DNA of 64,000 nt from Hydractinia symbiolongicarpus (taxonomy: Eukaryota > Cnidaria > Hydrozoa > Anthoathecata > Hydractiniidae): assembly GCF_029227915.1 (NCBI RefSeq), contig NC_079880.1, positions 3,722,001-3,786,000 on the forward strand. Direction: 5' to 3'. Below the pieces are notes generated by a model, which was not told the origin of the DNA, made no database searches, and saw only the letters and a list, made by a program, of their open reading frames with translations. This document shows, in pieces, positions 49,201 to 60,300 of the stretch. A program made the position numbers and the translations under genes. The first letter of the stretch is position 1; every line of letters starts with the position of its first letter.

Positions 49201-49704
49201 TCAATAACTACATACCATACCATATTGATTGACAACTTTGTACGATGCAGTTATATTTAATGTCTTTGTTGACACTTTGTAATGTAAAATACATTTTTTT
49301 TCATCGTCACATATTATATCACCGACGGCATTGCTTTTAAACTTCTTTTTGAATATTTTATTGATATCAAGGCTAGACAAGTTTGATAAATGGAATTTCA
49401 ATGACCCAAGATGGTGAAAAATAATACTAATTTCTTTAATGATACCACTTTTGTCTTTCTTAACAATCAATTCTCTACCGTAAGCTGTGCGGAAGTCGCG
49501 AATGGCTTTATAAACAGCTAAAAATATTTCGGAATGGACACGTTCATTAATGACAACTTTGAAGGGATTATACAAAGTTTGTTTTGCTTGAATTTTTCGA
49601 TTAAGAGATGTTAAAATTGTATCGAAGTGAAACTTTATTAAATTGATGACGAGGATATTTTTTTCGTCCAACTCTGCATATGAATCAATTAAATCTGACA
49701 TCAT
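49201..49704 (-). CDS. Small ORF upstream of the transposase, 167 aa, unknown function
   Basis: I do not recognise this protein. It is lysine- and isoleucine-rich, probably mostly helical in its first half (DLIDSYAELDEKN..., RVHSEIFLAVYKAIRDF), with a C-terminal part of beta-like character (KKCILHYKVSTKTLNITASYKVV). I start it at the paired ATG codons at 49702-49704 and 49699-49701. An in-frame ATG at 49783-49785 would add 27 residues, but those are encoded by a TA-rich microsatellite and look like noncoding sequence. It lies 55 bp upstream of the transposase ATG on the same strand. That suggests a second transposon protein or an alternative 5' exon. A GTATGT near its end and a cctag at 49179-49183 would join the two frames in phase, but the implied intron is only 37 nt. 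No helicase, zinc-finger or protease motif is visible. Confidence 0.6.
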   Translation of the reverse strand: MMSDLIDSYAELDEKNILVINLIKFHFDTILTSLNRKIQAKQTLYNPFKVVINERVHSEIFLAVYKAIRDFRTAYGRELIVKKDKSGIIKEISIIFHHLGSLKFHLSNLSSLDINKIFKKKFKSNAVGDIICDDEKKCILHYKVSTKTLNITASYKVVNQYGMVCSY

Positions 49705-49735
49705 TATACATGATCTAAAAACATAGGTAATTATA

Positions 49736-49761
49736 AATATATATATTATATATATATATAG
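49736..49761. repeat. TA-rich microsatellite
   Basis: A run of alternating TA/AT dinucleotides lies directly upstream of the preferred start of the companion ORF. Read on the minus strand it gives tatatatat-type sequence, which could serve as a TATA-like element. If translated it gives an artefactual Tyr/Ile-rich leader. Confidence 0.7.
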
Positions 49762-49884
49762 AAAAGAAAAGTTATTATCTGTCATTTTAGAAAAAGAAGA
49801 TGAAAAAGAGAGGATATTTTTATTTACTATCTTAAGTGGATAAATTTTGGAGAGTATTTAATGGTGAATGACCAAAATGGAATA

Positions 49885-49998
49885 CTTGGCGGGGATTTAA
49901 TTTTGCGAATGATAAATTTTATAAAATTTGGCGAGGATTTAATTTGGCGAATACAAAAAAATGTTTATTTTAACGGAATTTATTTTGGCGAATGACAC
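49885..49998. repeat. Short diverged GGCGAAT/ATTTAATT repeats
   Basis: Three related units are seen: cttggcggggatttaatt with ttgcgaatga (49885-49912), atttggcgaggatttaat with ttggcgaata (49925-49952), and ttttggcgaatgacac (49983-49998). They alternate a GGCGA(A/G) core with an ATTTAATT spacer. They are a small direct-repeat cluster within the transposon promoter side. Confidence 0.65.
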
Positions 49999-50446
49999 AA
50001 AGAAATGAATTTTTATGTCTTGGAATGTTTTAAAAAAAATAAGAATAAACGTATATATATATAAACACAAGTTCGTTATTTATAGGGAAAAAACATTTTT
50101 CTTTTCTTAATTAAAAAAAACGGTATTCCAATTCCAGCTCCTTTTAGATCGTTTATTCCTTAAATATATAAATTAGTGGAAATAGTTTTTCTTATGTGGT
50201 CCTTCTTTTATTGCCTGTAAGAATGCGCGTACATATACAGAACTTTGTAAACATTCGCTCATCTATACACAGAACTCTAGCTAGCTACGGTTTAACGCAT
50301 CTATTTTGCCTAAAAACCCTAAATTTTTCCTTGTTACTTGTGGATGAATGAAAACTTGCGAAAAAATTAATACATGAGAAAATTTAGTCAGAATAAAGCA
50401 TAGCTAGCTATAGCTATACAATGGGACAACACATCCACAAAATATT

Positions 50447-50464
50447 TAGCTAGCTAGCTAGCTT
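50447..50464. repeat. TAGC microsatellite
   Basis: This is a short perfect run of TAGC. Shorter TAGC runs lie at 50277-50288 and 50399-50419, and one is also seen near the other end of the element at 46158-46170. Confidence 0.8.
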
Positions 50465-51016
50465 TAAAGACAAGTTTTAATTTTTTTTATATGGATGGGT
50501 TTCTTGTATATATTGTGAAAAATTGAGAAGTCGGCTATATGAGACCTAAAATATACTTATACTCATAGGACATAGCCAGATAGACCATTAACACACCTTA
50601 GTTTACAGAATATAATAAAAAAGAAACAATTTAAAAATGGCCGCCATTTCTTAATTCCTGAGACTGCCATACGTAGCTTACTACAATTTTCCCATACTTC
50701 CGTTGCTTTTATTTACCAAAAAAACTTCAAAATTAAAAAATGTAAAACAACAGAATTGAAGATTCGTCTTACAACTTGCGTTTTAATGCCTTCAAATAGA
50801 AAAATAATACCATTTAATACTATTCTATACCCAACAAAGTTTGTTACTGGAAGGGTAAAATTGAAAGAGGCACTATTTCAAGACAGCTAAAAAGACATTC
50901 CACGATGTTCAACATAAGCATGTTTATATTCGATCGAAAGAAAATTTATTCGACTTTCAAATTCTAGCGCTCGTAAAACCATCAGACACGTTTAAAACAC
51001 ATACCAGATAAAAGTA

Positions 51017-51031
51017 TGGTACCATGTACCA
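51017..51031. promoter_or_regulatory. Short palindrome near transposon right end
   Basis: TGGTAC and GTACCA are separated by CAT, giving perfect 6-bp arms, about 100 bp from the right end. It may be a protein-binding site, but its role is unknown. Confidence 0.4.
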
Positions 51032-51100
51032 AAGATATAATACTTACGGTCCTCGACCGTTTTTAAAAACCTACGGGCCGAAAAACGCGGACGCTTTTGA

Positions 51101-51133
51101 TAAGCATTTCTTGGACCGTTTTTACCCGCCGTG
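51101..51133 (-). repeat. Right terminal inverted repeat (33 bp, imperfect)
   Basis: Read on the minus strand it begins CACGGCGGG and has AAATGCTTA at positions 25-33, exactly as at the left end. A taaaaacggtcc motif follows the end, and a second copy (taaaaacggtc) lies about 50 bp further in. These are subterminal repeats of the kind CACTA transposons often carry. Confidence 0.9.
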
Positions 51134-51136
51134 CGA
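51134..51136. repeat. Target-site duplication CGA, right
   Basis: This is the second copy of the CGA flanking the transposon. The satellite then continues cttcccgtaaatcccgg, exactly as in uninterrupted monomers such as the one at 52551. Confidence 0.85.
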
Positions 51137-52539
51137 CTTCCCGTAAATCCCGGACTCGGCCCGTATAGTCAAAAGTATACAAAGAAAGTACCAAGGGAGT
51201 AAACTCATTTCCCGAACGATTTTTTAAATTATTTTTTCACCACTAAAACGCATGAGACTTGCAGTTTTTAAAAATGTTTTCATTTTTGATGAGACGGTGA
51301 ATAAAAGAAGTTTAATCGCCGGCAAACGAAAACCTGCGATTTCCTGTAAATCCCGGACTCGGCCCGTATAGTCAAAGTGTACAAAGAAAGTACCCAGAGT
51401 GTAAACTCATTTCCAGAACGATTTTTTAAATTATTTTTTCACCATTAAAACGCATAAGACTTGTAGTTTTTAAAAATGTTTTCATTTTTGATGAGACGCT
51501 GAATAAAAGAAGTTTAATCGCCGGCAAACGAAAACCTGCGATTTCCCGTAAATCCCGGTCTCGGCCCGTATAGTCAAAAGTATACAAAGAAAGTACCCAG
51601 GGTGTAAACTCATTTTCCAAACGATTTTTTAAATTATTATTTCACCACTAAAACGCACGAGACTTGTAGTTTTCAAGAATGTTTTCATTTTCGATGAGAC
51701 GCTGAATAAAAGCAGTTTAATCGCCGGCAAACCAAAACCTGCGATTTCCCGTAAATCCCGGACTCGGCCCGTATAGTCAAAAGTATACAAAGAAAGTACC
51801 CAGGGAGTAAACTCATTTCCAGAACGATTTTTTAAATTATTTTTTCACCACTAAAACACATAAGACTTGTAGTTTTTAAAAATGTTTTCATTTTTGATAA
51901 GACGCTGAATAAAAGACGTTTAATCGCCGGCAAACGAAAACCCGCGATTTCCCGTAAATCCCGGGCTTGGCCGTATAGTCAAAAGTATACAAAGAAAGTA
52001 CCCAGGGAGTAAACTCATTTCCCGAACGATTTTTTAAATTACTTTTTCACCACTAAAGCGCATGAGACTTGTAGTTTTCAAAAATGTTTTCATTTTTGAT
52101 GAGACGCTGAATAAAAGCAGTTTAATCGCCGGCAAACGAAAACCTGCGATATCCCTAAATCCCGGACTCGGCCCGTATAGTCAAAAGTATACAAAGAAAG
52201 TACCCAGGGAGTAAACTCATTTCCAGAACGATTTTTTAAATTATTTTTTCACCACTAAAACGCATAAGACTTGTAGTTTTTAAAAATGTTTTCATTTTTG
52301 ATGAGACGCTGAATAAAAGAAGTTTAATCGCCGGCAAACGAAAACCCGCGATTTCCCGTAAATCCCGGGCTTGGCCCGTATAGTCAAAAGTATACAAAGA
52401 AAGTACCCAGGGAGTAAACTCATTTCCCGAACGATTTTTTATATTATTTTTTTACCACTAAACGCATGAGACTTGTAGTTTTCAAAAATATTTTCATATT
52501 TGATGGGACGCTGAATAAAAGAAGTTTAATCGCCGGCAA

Positions 52540-55500
52540 ACGAAAATCCGCGACTTCCCGTAAATCCCGGACTCGGCCCGTATAGTCAAAAGTATACAAA
52601 GAAAGTACCAAGGGAGTAAACTCATTTCCCGAACGATTTTTTAAATTATTTTTTCACCACTAAAACGCATGAGACTTGCAGTTTTTAAAAATGTTTTCAT
52701 TTTTGATGAGACGGTGAATAAAAGAAGTTTAATCGCCGGCAAACGAAAACCTGCGATTTCCCGTAAATCCTGGACTCGGCCCGTATAGTCAAAAGTATAC
52801 AAAGAAAGTACCCAGGAAGTAAACTCATTTCCCAAACGATTTTTTAAATTATTATTTCACCACTAAAACGCATGAGACTTGTAGTTTTCAAGAATGTTTT
52901 CATTTTTGATGAGACGATGAATAAAAGAAGTTTAATCGCCGGCAAACGAAAACCTGCGATTTCCTGTAAATCCCGGACTCGGCCCGTATAGTCAAAAGTG
53001 TAAAAAGAAAGTACCCAGAGAGTAAACTCATTTCCAGAACGATTTTTTAAATTACTTTTTCACCACTAAAGCGCATGAGACTTGTAGTTTTCAAAAATGT
53101 TTTCATTTTTGATGAGACGCTGAATAAAAGCAGTTTAATCGCCGGCAAACGAAAACCTGCGATATCCCTAAATCCCGGACTCGGCCCGTATAGTCAAAAG
53201 TATACAAAGAAAGTACCCAGGGAGTAAACTCATTTCCAGAACGATTTTTTAAATTATTTTTTCACCACTAAAACGCATAAGACTTGTAGTTTTTAAAAAT
53301 GTTTTCATTTTTGATGAGACGCTGAATAAAAGAAGTTTAATCGCCGGCAAACGAAAACCCGCGATTTCCCGTAAATCCCGGGCTTGGCCCGTATAGTCAA
53401 AAGTATACAAAGAAAGTACCCAGGGAGTAAACTCATTTCCCGAACGATTTTTTATATTATTTTTTTACCACTAAACGCATGAGACTTGTAGTTTTCAAAA
53501 ATATTTTCATATTTGATGGGACGCTGAATAAAAGAAGTTTAATCGCCGGCAAACGAAAATCCGCGACTTCCCGTAAATCCCGGACTCGGCCCGTATAGTC
53601 AAAAGTATACAAAGAAAGTACCAAGGGAGTAAACTCATTTCCCGAACGATTTTTTAAATTATTTTTTCACCACTAAAACGCATGAGACTTGCAGTTTTTA
53701 AAAATGTTTTCATTTTTGATGAGACGGTGAATAAAAGAAGTTTAATCGCCGGCAAACGAAAACCTGCGATTTCCCGTAAATCCTGGACTCGGCCCGTATA
53801 GTCAAAAGTATACAAAGAAAGTACCCAGGGAGTAAACTCATTTCCCGAACGATTTTTTATATTATTTTTTTACCACTAAACGCATGAGACTGGTAGTTTT
53901 CAAAAATATTTTCATATTTGATGGGACGCTGAATAAAAGAAGTTTAATCGCCGGCAAACGAAAATCCGCGACTTCCCGTAAATCCCGGACTCGGCCCGTA
54001 TAGTCAAAAGTATACAAAGAAAGTACCAAGGGAGTAAACTCATTTCCCGAACGATTTTTTAAATTATTTTTTCACCACTAAAACGCATGAGACTTGCAGT
54101 TTTTAAAAATGTTTTCATTTTTGATGAGACGGTGAATAAAAGAAGTTTAATCGCCGGCAAACGAAAACCTGCGATTTCCCGTAAATCCTGGACTCGGCCC
54201 GTATAGTCAAAAGTATACAAAGAAAGTACCCAGGAAGTAAACTCATTTCCCAAACGATTTTTTAAATTATTATTTCACCACTAAAACGCATGAGACTTGT
54301 AGTTTTCAAGAATGTTTTCATTTTTGATGAGACGATGAATAAAAGAAGTTTAATCGCCGGCAAACGAAAACCTGCGATTTCCTGTAAATCCCGGACTCGG
54401 CCCGTATAGTCAAAAGTGTAAAAAGAAAGTACCCAGAGAGTAAACTCATTTCCAGAACGATTTTTTAAATTATTTTTTCACCATTAAAACGCATAAGACT
54501 TGTAGTTTTTAAAAATGTTTTCATTTTTGATGAGACGCTGAATAAAAGAAGTTTAATCGCCGGCAAACGAAAACCCGCGATTTCCCGTAAATCCCGGGCT
54601 TGGCCCGTATAGTCAAAAGTATACAAAGAAAGTACCCAGGGAGTAAACTCATTTCCCGAACGATTTTTTATATTATTTTTTTACCACTAAACGCATGAGA
54701 CTTGTAGTTTTCAAAAATATTTTCATATTTGATGGGACGCTGAATAAAAGAAGTTTAATCGCCGGCAAACGAAAATCCGCGACTTCCCGTAAATCCCGGA
54801 CTCGGCCCGTATAGTCAAAAGTATACAAAGAAAGTACCAAGGGAGTAAACTCATTTCCCGAACGATTTTTTAAATTATTTTTTCACCACTAAAACGCATG
54901 AGACTTGCAGTTTTTAAAAATGTTTTCATTTTTGATGAGACGGTGAATAAAAGAAGTTTAATCGCCGGCAAACGAAAACCTGCGATTTCCCGTAAATCCT
55001 GGACTCGGCCCGTATAGTCAAAAGTATACAAAGAAAGTACCCAGGGAGTAAACTCATTTCCCGAACGATTTTTTATATTATTTTTTTACCACTAAACGCA
55101 TGAGACTGGTAGTTTTCAAAAATATTTTCATATTTGATGGGACGCTGAATAAAAGAAGTTTAATCGCCGGCAAACGAAAATCCGCGACTTCGCGTAAATC
55201 CCGGACTCGGCCCGTATAGTCAAAAGTATACAAAGAAAGTACCAAGGGAGTAAACTCATTTCCCGAACGATTTTTTAAATTATTTTTTCACCACTAAAAC
55301 GCATGAGACTTGCAGTTTTTAAAAATGTTTTCATTTTTGATGAGACGGTGAATAAAAGAAGTTTAATCGCCGGCAAACGAAAACCTGCGATTTCCCGTAA
55401 ATCCTGGACTCGGCCCGTATAGTCAAAAGTATACAAAGAAAGTACCCAGGAAGTAAACTCATTTCCCAAACGATTTTTTAAATTATTATTTCACCACTAA

Positions 55501-55880
55501 AACGCATGAGACTTGTAGTTTTTAAGAATGTTTTCATTTTTGATGAGACGATGAATAAAAGAAGTTTAATCGCCGGCAAACGAAAACCTGCGATTTCCTG
55601 TAAATCCCGGACTCGGCCCGTATAGTGAAAAGTGTAAAAAGAAAGTACCCAGAGAGTAAACTCATTTCCAGAACGATTTTTTAAATTATTTTTTCACCAT
55701 TAAAACGCATAAGACTTGTAGTTTTTAAAAATGTTTTCATTTTTGATGAGACGCTGAATAAAAAAAGTTTAATCGCCGGCAAACGAAAACCTGCGATTTC
55801 CCGTAAATCCCGGACTCGGCCCGTATAGTCAAAAGTATACAAAGAAAGTACCCACGGTGTAAACTCATTTCCCGAACGAT
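52540..55880. repeat. 7-mer/6-mer satellite HOR after the transposon
   Basis: A monomer marked by gcagtttttaaaaatg and gatgagacggtgaataaaag recurs with spacings of 1,418 bp (52641 to 54059 reference points) and 1,216 bp (54059 to 55275). Intermediate half-copies start with the tatatttgatgggacg monomer. The accaagggag variant in these units is also the one directly right of the transposon, so these units are its closest empty relatives. Confidence 0.8.
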
Positions 55881-57131
55881 TTTTTAAATTATTTTTTCAC
55901 CACTAAAACGCATGAGACTTGTAGTTTTCAAAAATGTTTTCATTTTTGATGAGACGCTGAATAAAAGAAGTTTAATCGCCGGCAAACGAAAACCTGCGAT
56001 TTCCCGTAAATCCCGTACTCGGCCCGTATAGTCAAAAGTATACAAAGAAAGTACCCAGGGAGTAAACTCATTTCCCAAACGATTTTTTAAATTATTATTT
56101 CACCACTAAACCCCATGAGACTTGTAGTTTTTAAAAATGTTTTCATTTTTGATGAGACGCTGAATAAAAGAAGTTTAATCGCCGGCAAACGAAAACCCGC
56201 AATTTCCCGTAAATCCCGGTCTCGGCCCGTATAGTCAAAAGTATACAAGGAAAGTACCCAGTGAGTAAACTCATTTCCCTAACGATTTTTTAAATTATTT
56301 TTTCACCACTAAAACGCATGAGACTTGTAGTTTTCAAAAATGTTTTCATTTTTGATGAGACGCTTAATGAAAGAGGTTTAATCGCCGGAAAACAAAAACC
56401 TGCGATTTCTCGTAAATCCCGTACTCGGCCCGTATAGTCAAAAGTATACAAAGAAAGTACCCAGGGAGTAAACTCATTTCCCAAACGATTTTGTAAATTA
56501 TTATTTCACCACTAAAGCCCATGAGACTTGTAGTTTTTAAAAATGTTTTCATTTTTGATGAGACGCTAAATAAAAGAAGTTTAATCGCCGGCAAACGAAA
56601 ACCCGCAAATTCCCGTAAATCCCGTACTCGGCCCGTATAGTCAAAAGTATACAAGCAAAGTACCCAGTGAGTAAACTCATTTTCCTAACGATTTTTTAAA
56701 TTATTTTTTCACCACTAAAACGCATGAGACTTGTAGTTTTCAAAAATGTTTTCATTTTTGATGAGACGCTGAATAAAAGAAGTTTAATCGCCGCCAAACG
56801 AAAACCTGCGATTTCCCGTAAATCCCGTACTCGGCCCGTATAGTCAAAAGTATACAAAGAAAGTACCCAGGGATTAAACTCATTTCCCAAACGATTTTTT
56901 AAATTATTATTTCACCACTAAAGCCCATGAGACTTGTAATTTTCAAAGATGTTTTCATTTTTGATGAGACGCCTAATGATAGAAGTTTAATCGCCCTACA
57001 AACGAAATCCCGCGTTTTCCCGTAAATCCGGGGCTTGGCCCGTATATTCGAATGTATACAAAGAAAGTACCCAGTGAGTAAACTCATTTCCCGAACGATT
57101 TTTTAAATTTTTTTTCACCACTAAAACGCAT

Positions 57132-57316
57132 GGGAAATCGCAGGTTTTCGTTTGCCGGCGATTAAACTGCTTTTATTCAGCGTCTCATCAAAAATAAAAC
57201 TTCTTGAAAACTACAAGTCTACATGAGACTTGTAGTTTTCAAAAATGTTTTCATTTTTGATGAGACGCTGGATAAAAGCAGTTTAATCGCCGGCAAACGA
57301 AAACCTGCGATTTTCC
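57132..57316. repeat. Satellite foldback: inverted partial monomer plus direct copy
   Basis: At 57132-57220 the satellite runs in reverse orientation (gggaaatcgcagg... to ...ctacaagtct). After a 5-base spacer (acatg, 57221-57225) the direct orientation resumes at agacttgtag and matches back to about 57316. The arms are 89 and 91 nt. The innermost 17 bp pair perfectly, and the rest differ by a few substitutions and single-base gaps. It is the only inversion I see in the window. Confidence 0.9.
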
Positions 57317-60300
57317 TAAATCCCGGACTCGGCCCGTATAGTCAAAAGTATACAAAGAAAGTACCCAGGGAGTAAACTCATTTCCAGAACGTTTTTTTAA
57401 ATTATTTTTTCACCACTAAAACGCATAAGACTTGTAGTTATTAAAAATGTTTTCATTTTTGATGAGACGCTGAATAAAAGAAGTTTAATCGCCGGCAAAC
57501 GAAAACCCGCGATTTCCCGTAAATCCCGGGCTTGGCCCGTATAGTCAAAAGTAAACAAAGAAAGTACCCAGGGAGTAAACTCATTTCCCGAACGATTTTT
57601 TATATTATTTTTTTACCACTAAACGCATGAAAATTGTAGTTTTTAAAAATATTTTCATATTTGATGGGACGCTGAATAAAAGAAGTTTAATCGCCGGCAA
57701 ACGAAAATCCGCGACTTCCCGTAAATCCCGGACTCGGCCCGTATAGTCAAAAGTATACAAAGAAAGTACCAAGGGAGTAATCTCATTTCCCGAACGATTT
57801 TTTAAAGTATTTTTTCACCACTAAAACGCATGAGACTTGTAGTTTTCAAAAATGTTTTCATTTTTGATGAGACGCTTAATGAAAGACGTTTAATCGCCGG
57901 CAAACGAAATCCCGCGATTTTTCGTAAATCCCGGGCTTGGCCCGTATAGTCGAATGTATACAAAGAAAGTACCCTGTGAGTAAACTCATTTCCAGAACGA
58001 TTTTTTAAATTATTTTTTCACCACTAAAACGCATGAGACTTGAAGTTTTTAAAAATGTTTTCATTTTTGATGAGACGCTGAATAAAAGAAGTTTAATCGC
58101 CGGCAAACGAAAACCCGCGATTTCCCGTAAATCCCGGCTTGGCCCGTATAGTCAAAAGTATACAAAGAAAGTACCCAGGGAGTAAACTCATTTCCCGAAC
58201 GATTTTTTAAATTATTTTTTCACCACTAAAACGCATGAGACTTGTAGTTTTTAAAAATGTTTTCATTTTTGATGAGACGCTGAATAAAAGAAGTATAATC
58301 GCCGGCAAACGAAAACCCGCGATTTCCCGTAAATCCCGGGCTTGGCCCGTATAGTCGAATGTATACAAAGAAAGTACCCTGTGAGTAAACTCATTTCCAG
58401 AACGATTTTTTAAATCACATTTTCACCACTAAAACGCATGAGACTTGTAGTTTTTAAAAATGCTTTCATTTTTGATGAGACGCTGAATAAAAGAAGTTTA
58501 ATCGCCGGCAAACGAAAACCTGCGATTTCCCGTAAATCCTGGACTCGGCCCGTATAGTCAAAAGTATACAAAGAAAGTACCCAGAGAGTAAACTCATTTC
58601 CCAAACGATTTTTTAAATTATTAATTCACTACTAAAACGCATGAGACTTGTAGTTTTCAAGAATGTTTTCATTTTTGATGAGACGCTGAATAGAAGCAGT
58701 TTAATCGCCGGCAAACGAAAACCCGCGATTTGTAAATCCCGGGCTTGGCACGTATAGTCGAATGTATACAAAGAAAGTACCCTGTGAGTAAACTCATTTC
58801 CAGAACGATTTTTTAAATTATTTTTTCATCACTAAAACACATAAGACTTGTAGTTTTTAAAATGTTTTCATTTTTGATGAGACGCTGAATAAAAGAAGTT
58901 TAATCGCCGGCAAACGAAAACCCGCGATTTCCCGTAAATCCCGGCTTGGCCAGTATAGTCAAAAGTATACAAAGAAAGTACCCAGCAAGTAAACTCATTT
59001 CCCGAACGATTTTTTAAATTATTTTTTCACCACTAAAACGCATGAGACTTGTAGTTTTCAAAAATATTTTCATTTTTGATGAGACGCTGAAAAAAAGCAG
59101 TTTAATCGCCGGCAAACGAAAACCTGCGATTTCCCTAAATCCCGGACTCGGCCCGTATAGTCAAAAGTATACAAAGAAAGTACCCAGGGAGTAAACTCAT
59201 TTCCAGAACGATTTTTTAAATTATTTTTTCACCACTAAAACGCATAAGACTTGTAGTTTTTAAAAATGTTTTCATTTTTGATGAGACGCTGAATAAAAGA
59301 AGTTTAATCGCCGGAAAACGAAAACCCGCGATTTCCCGTAAATCCCGGCTTGGCCCGTATAGTCAAAAGTATACAAAGAAAGTACCCTGGGAGTAAACTC
59401 ATTTCCCGAACGATTTTTTAAATTAATTTTTCTCCACTAAAACGCATGAGACTTGTAGTTTTCAACAATGTTTTCATTTTTGATGAGACGCTGAATAAAA
59501 GAAGTTTAATCGACGGCAAACGAAAACCCGCGATTTCCCGTAAATCCCGGGCTTCGCCCGTATAGTCAAAAGTATACAAAGAAAGTACCCAGGAAGTAAA
59601 CTCATTTCCCGAACGATTTTTTAAATTATTTTTTCACCACTAAAACGCATGAGACTTGTAGTTTTTAAAAATGTTTTCATTTTTGATGAGACGCTGAATA
59701 AAAGCAGTTTAATCGCCGGCAAACGAAAACCTGCGATTTCCCGTAAATCCCGGACTCGGCCCGTATAGTCAAAAGTATACAAAGAAAGTACCCAGGGAGT
59801 AAACTCATTTCCAGAACGATTTTTTAAATTATGTTTTCACCACTAAAACGCATAAGACTTGTAGTTTTTAAAAATGTTTTCATTTTTGATGAGACGCTGA
59901 ATAAAAGCAGTTTAATCGCCGGCAAACGAAAACCCGCGATTTCCCGTAAATCCCGGGCTTGGCACGTATAGTCGTATGTATACAAAGAAAGTACCCTGTG
60001 AGTAAACTCATTTCCAGAACGATTTTTTAAATTATTTTTTCATCACTAAAACGTATAAGACTTGTAGTTTTTAAAAATATTTTTATTTTTGATGAGACGC
60101 TGAATAAAAGAAGTTTAATCGCCGCCAAACGAAAACCCGCGATTTCCCGTAAATCCCGGGCTTCGCCCGTATAGTCAAAAGTATACAAAGAAAGTACCCA
60201 GGGAGTAAACTCATTTCCCGAACGATTTTTTAAATTATTTTTTCACCACTAAAACGCATGAGACTTGTAGTTTTCAAAAATGTTTTCATTTTTGATGAGA

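Larger units (their letters stand above)
49705..51100. other. Transposon 5' noncoding region, AT-rich
   Basis: This region lies upstream of both ORFs and ends at the right terminal repeat. It contains a TA microsatellite (about 49736-49761), three GGCGAAT-type short repeats (49885-49998), TAGC microsatellites (50277-50288, 50399-50419, 50447-50464), a 15-base inverted repeat aaatggccgccattt (about 50636-50650) containing a GCCGCCAT core, and the palindrome tggtaccatgtacca (51017-51031). It presumably holds the promoter. I see no further open frame of useful length, though a small upstream exon cannot be excluded: tgtttttag just before the companion ORF is a plausible splice acceptor. Confidence 0.55.
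45804..51133 (-). mobile_element. 5,330-bp DNA transposon, CACTA-like ends, two ORFs
   Basis: This is the only single-copy DNA of substantial length in the window. It is bounded exactly by inverted CACGGCGGG/CCCGCCGTG ends and a duplicated CGA in satellite DNA. It carries two minus-strand ORFs: a 792-aa transposase candidate and a smaller companion upstream. CAC...GTG ends with a 3-bp duplication are typical of CACTA (EnSpm/CMC) transposons, and the motif order of the large protein agrees with that. Both ORFs are uninterrupted and both ends are intact, so the element may be autonomous or only recently inactive. Alternative placements with similar RNase H-type enzymes (KDZ and others) usually make longer target-site duplications, but I cannot exclude a separate superfamily. 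Confidence 0.85.

Noticed and set aside
45804-51133. Host gene island within the satellite
   Set aside because: The ends of the single-copy DNA coincide exactly with terminal inverted repeats and a target-site duplication, so it is a transposon insertion and not a host locus.
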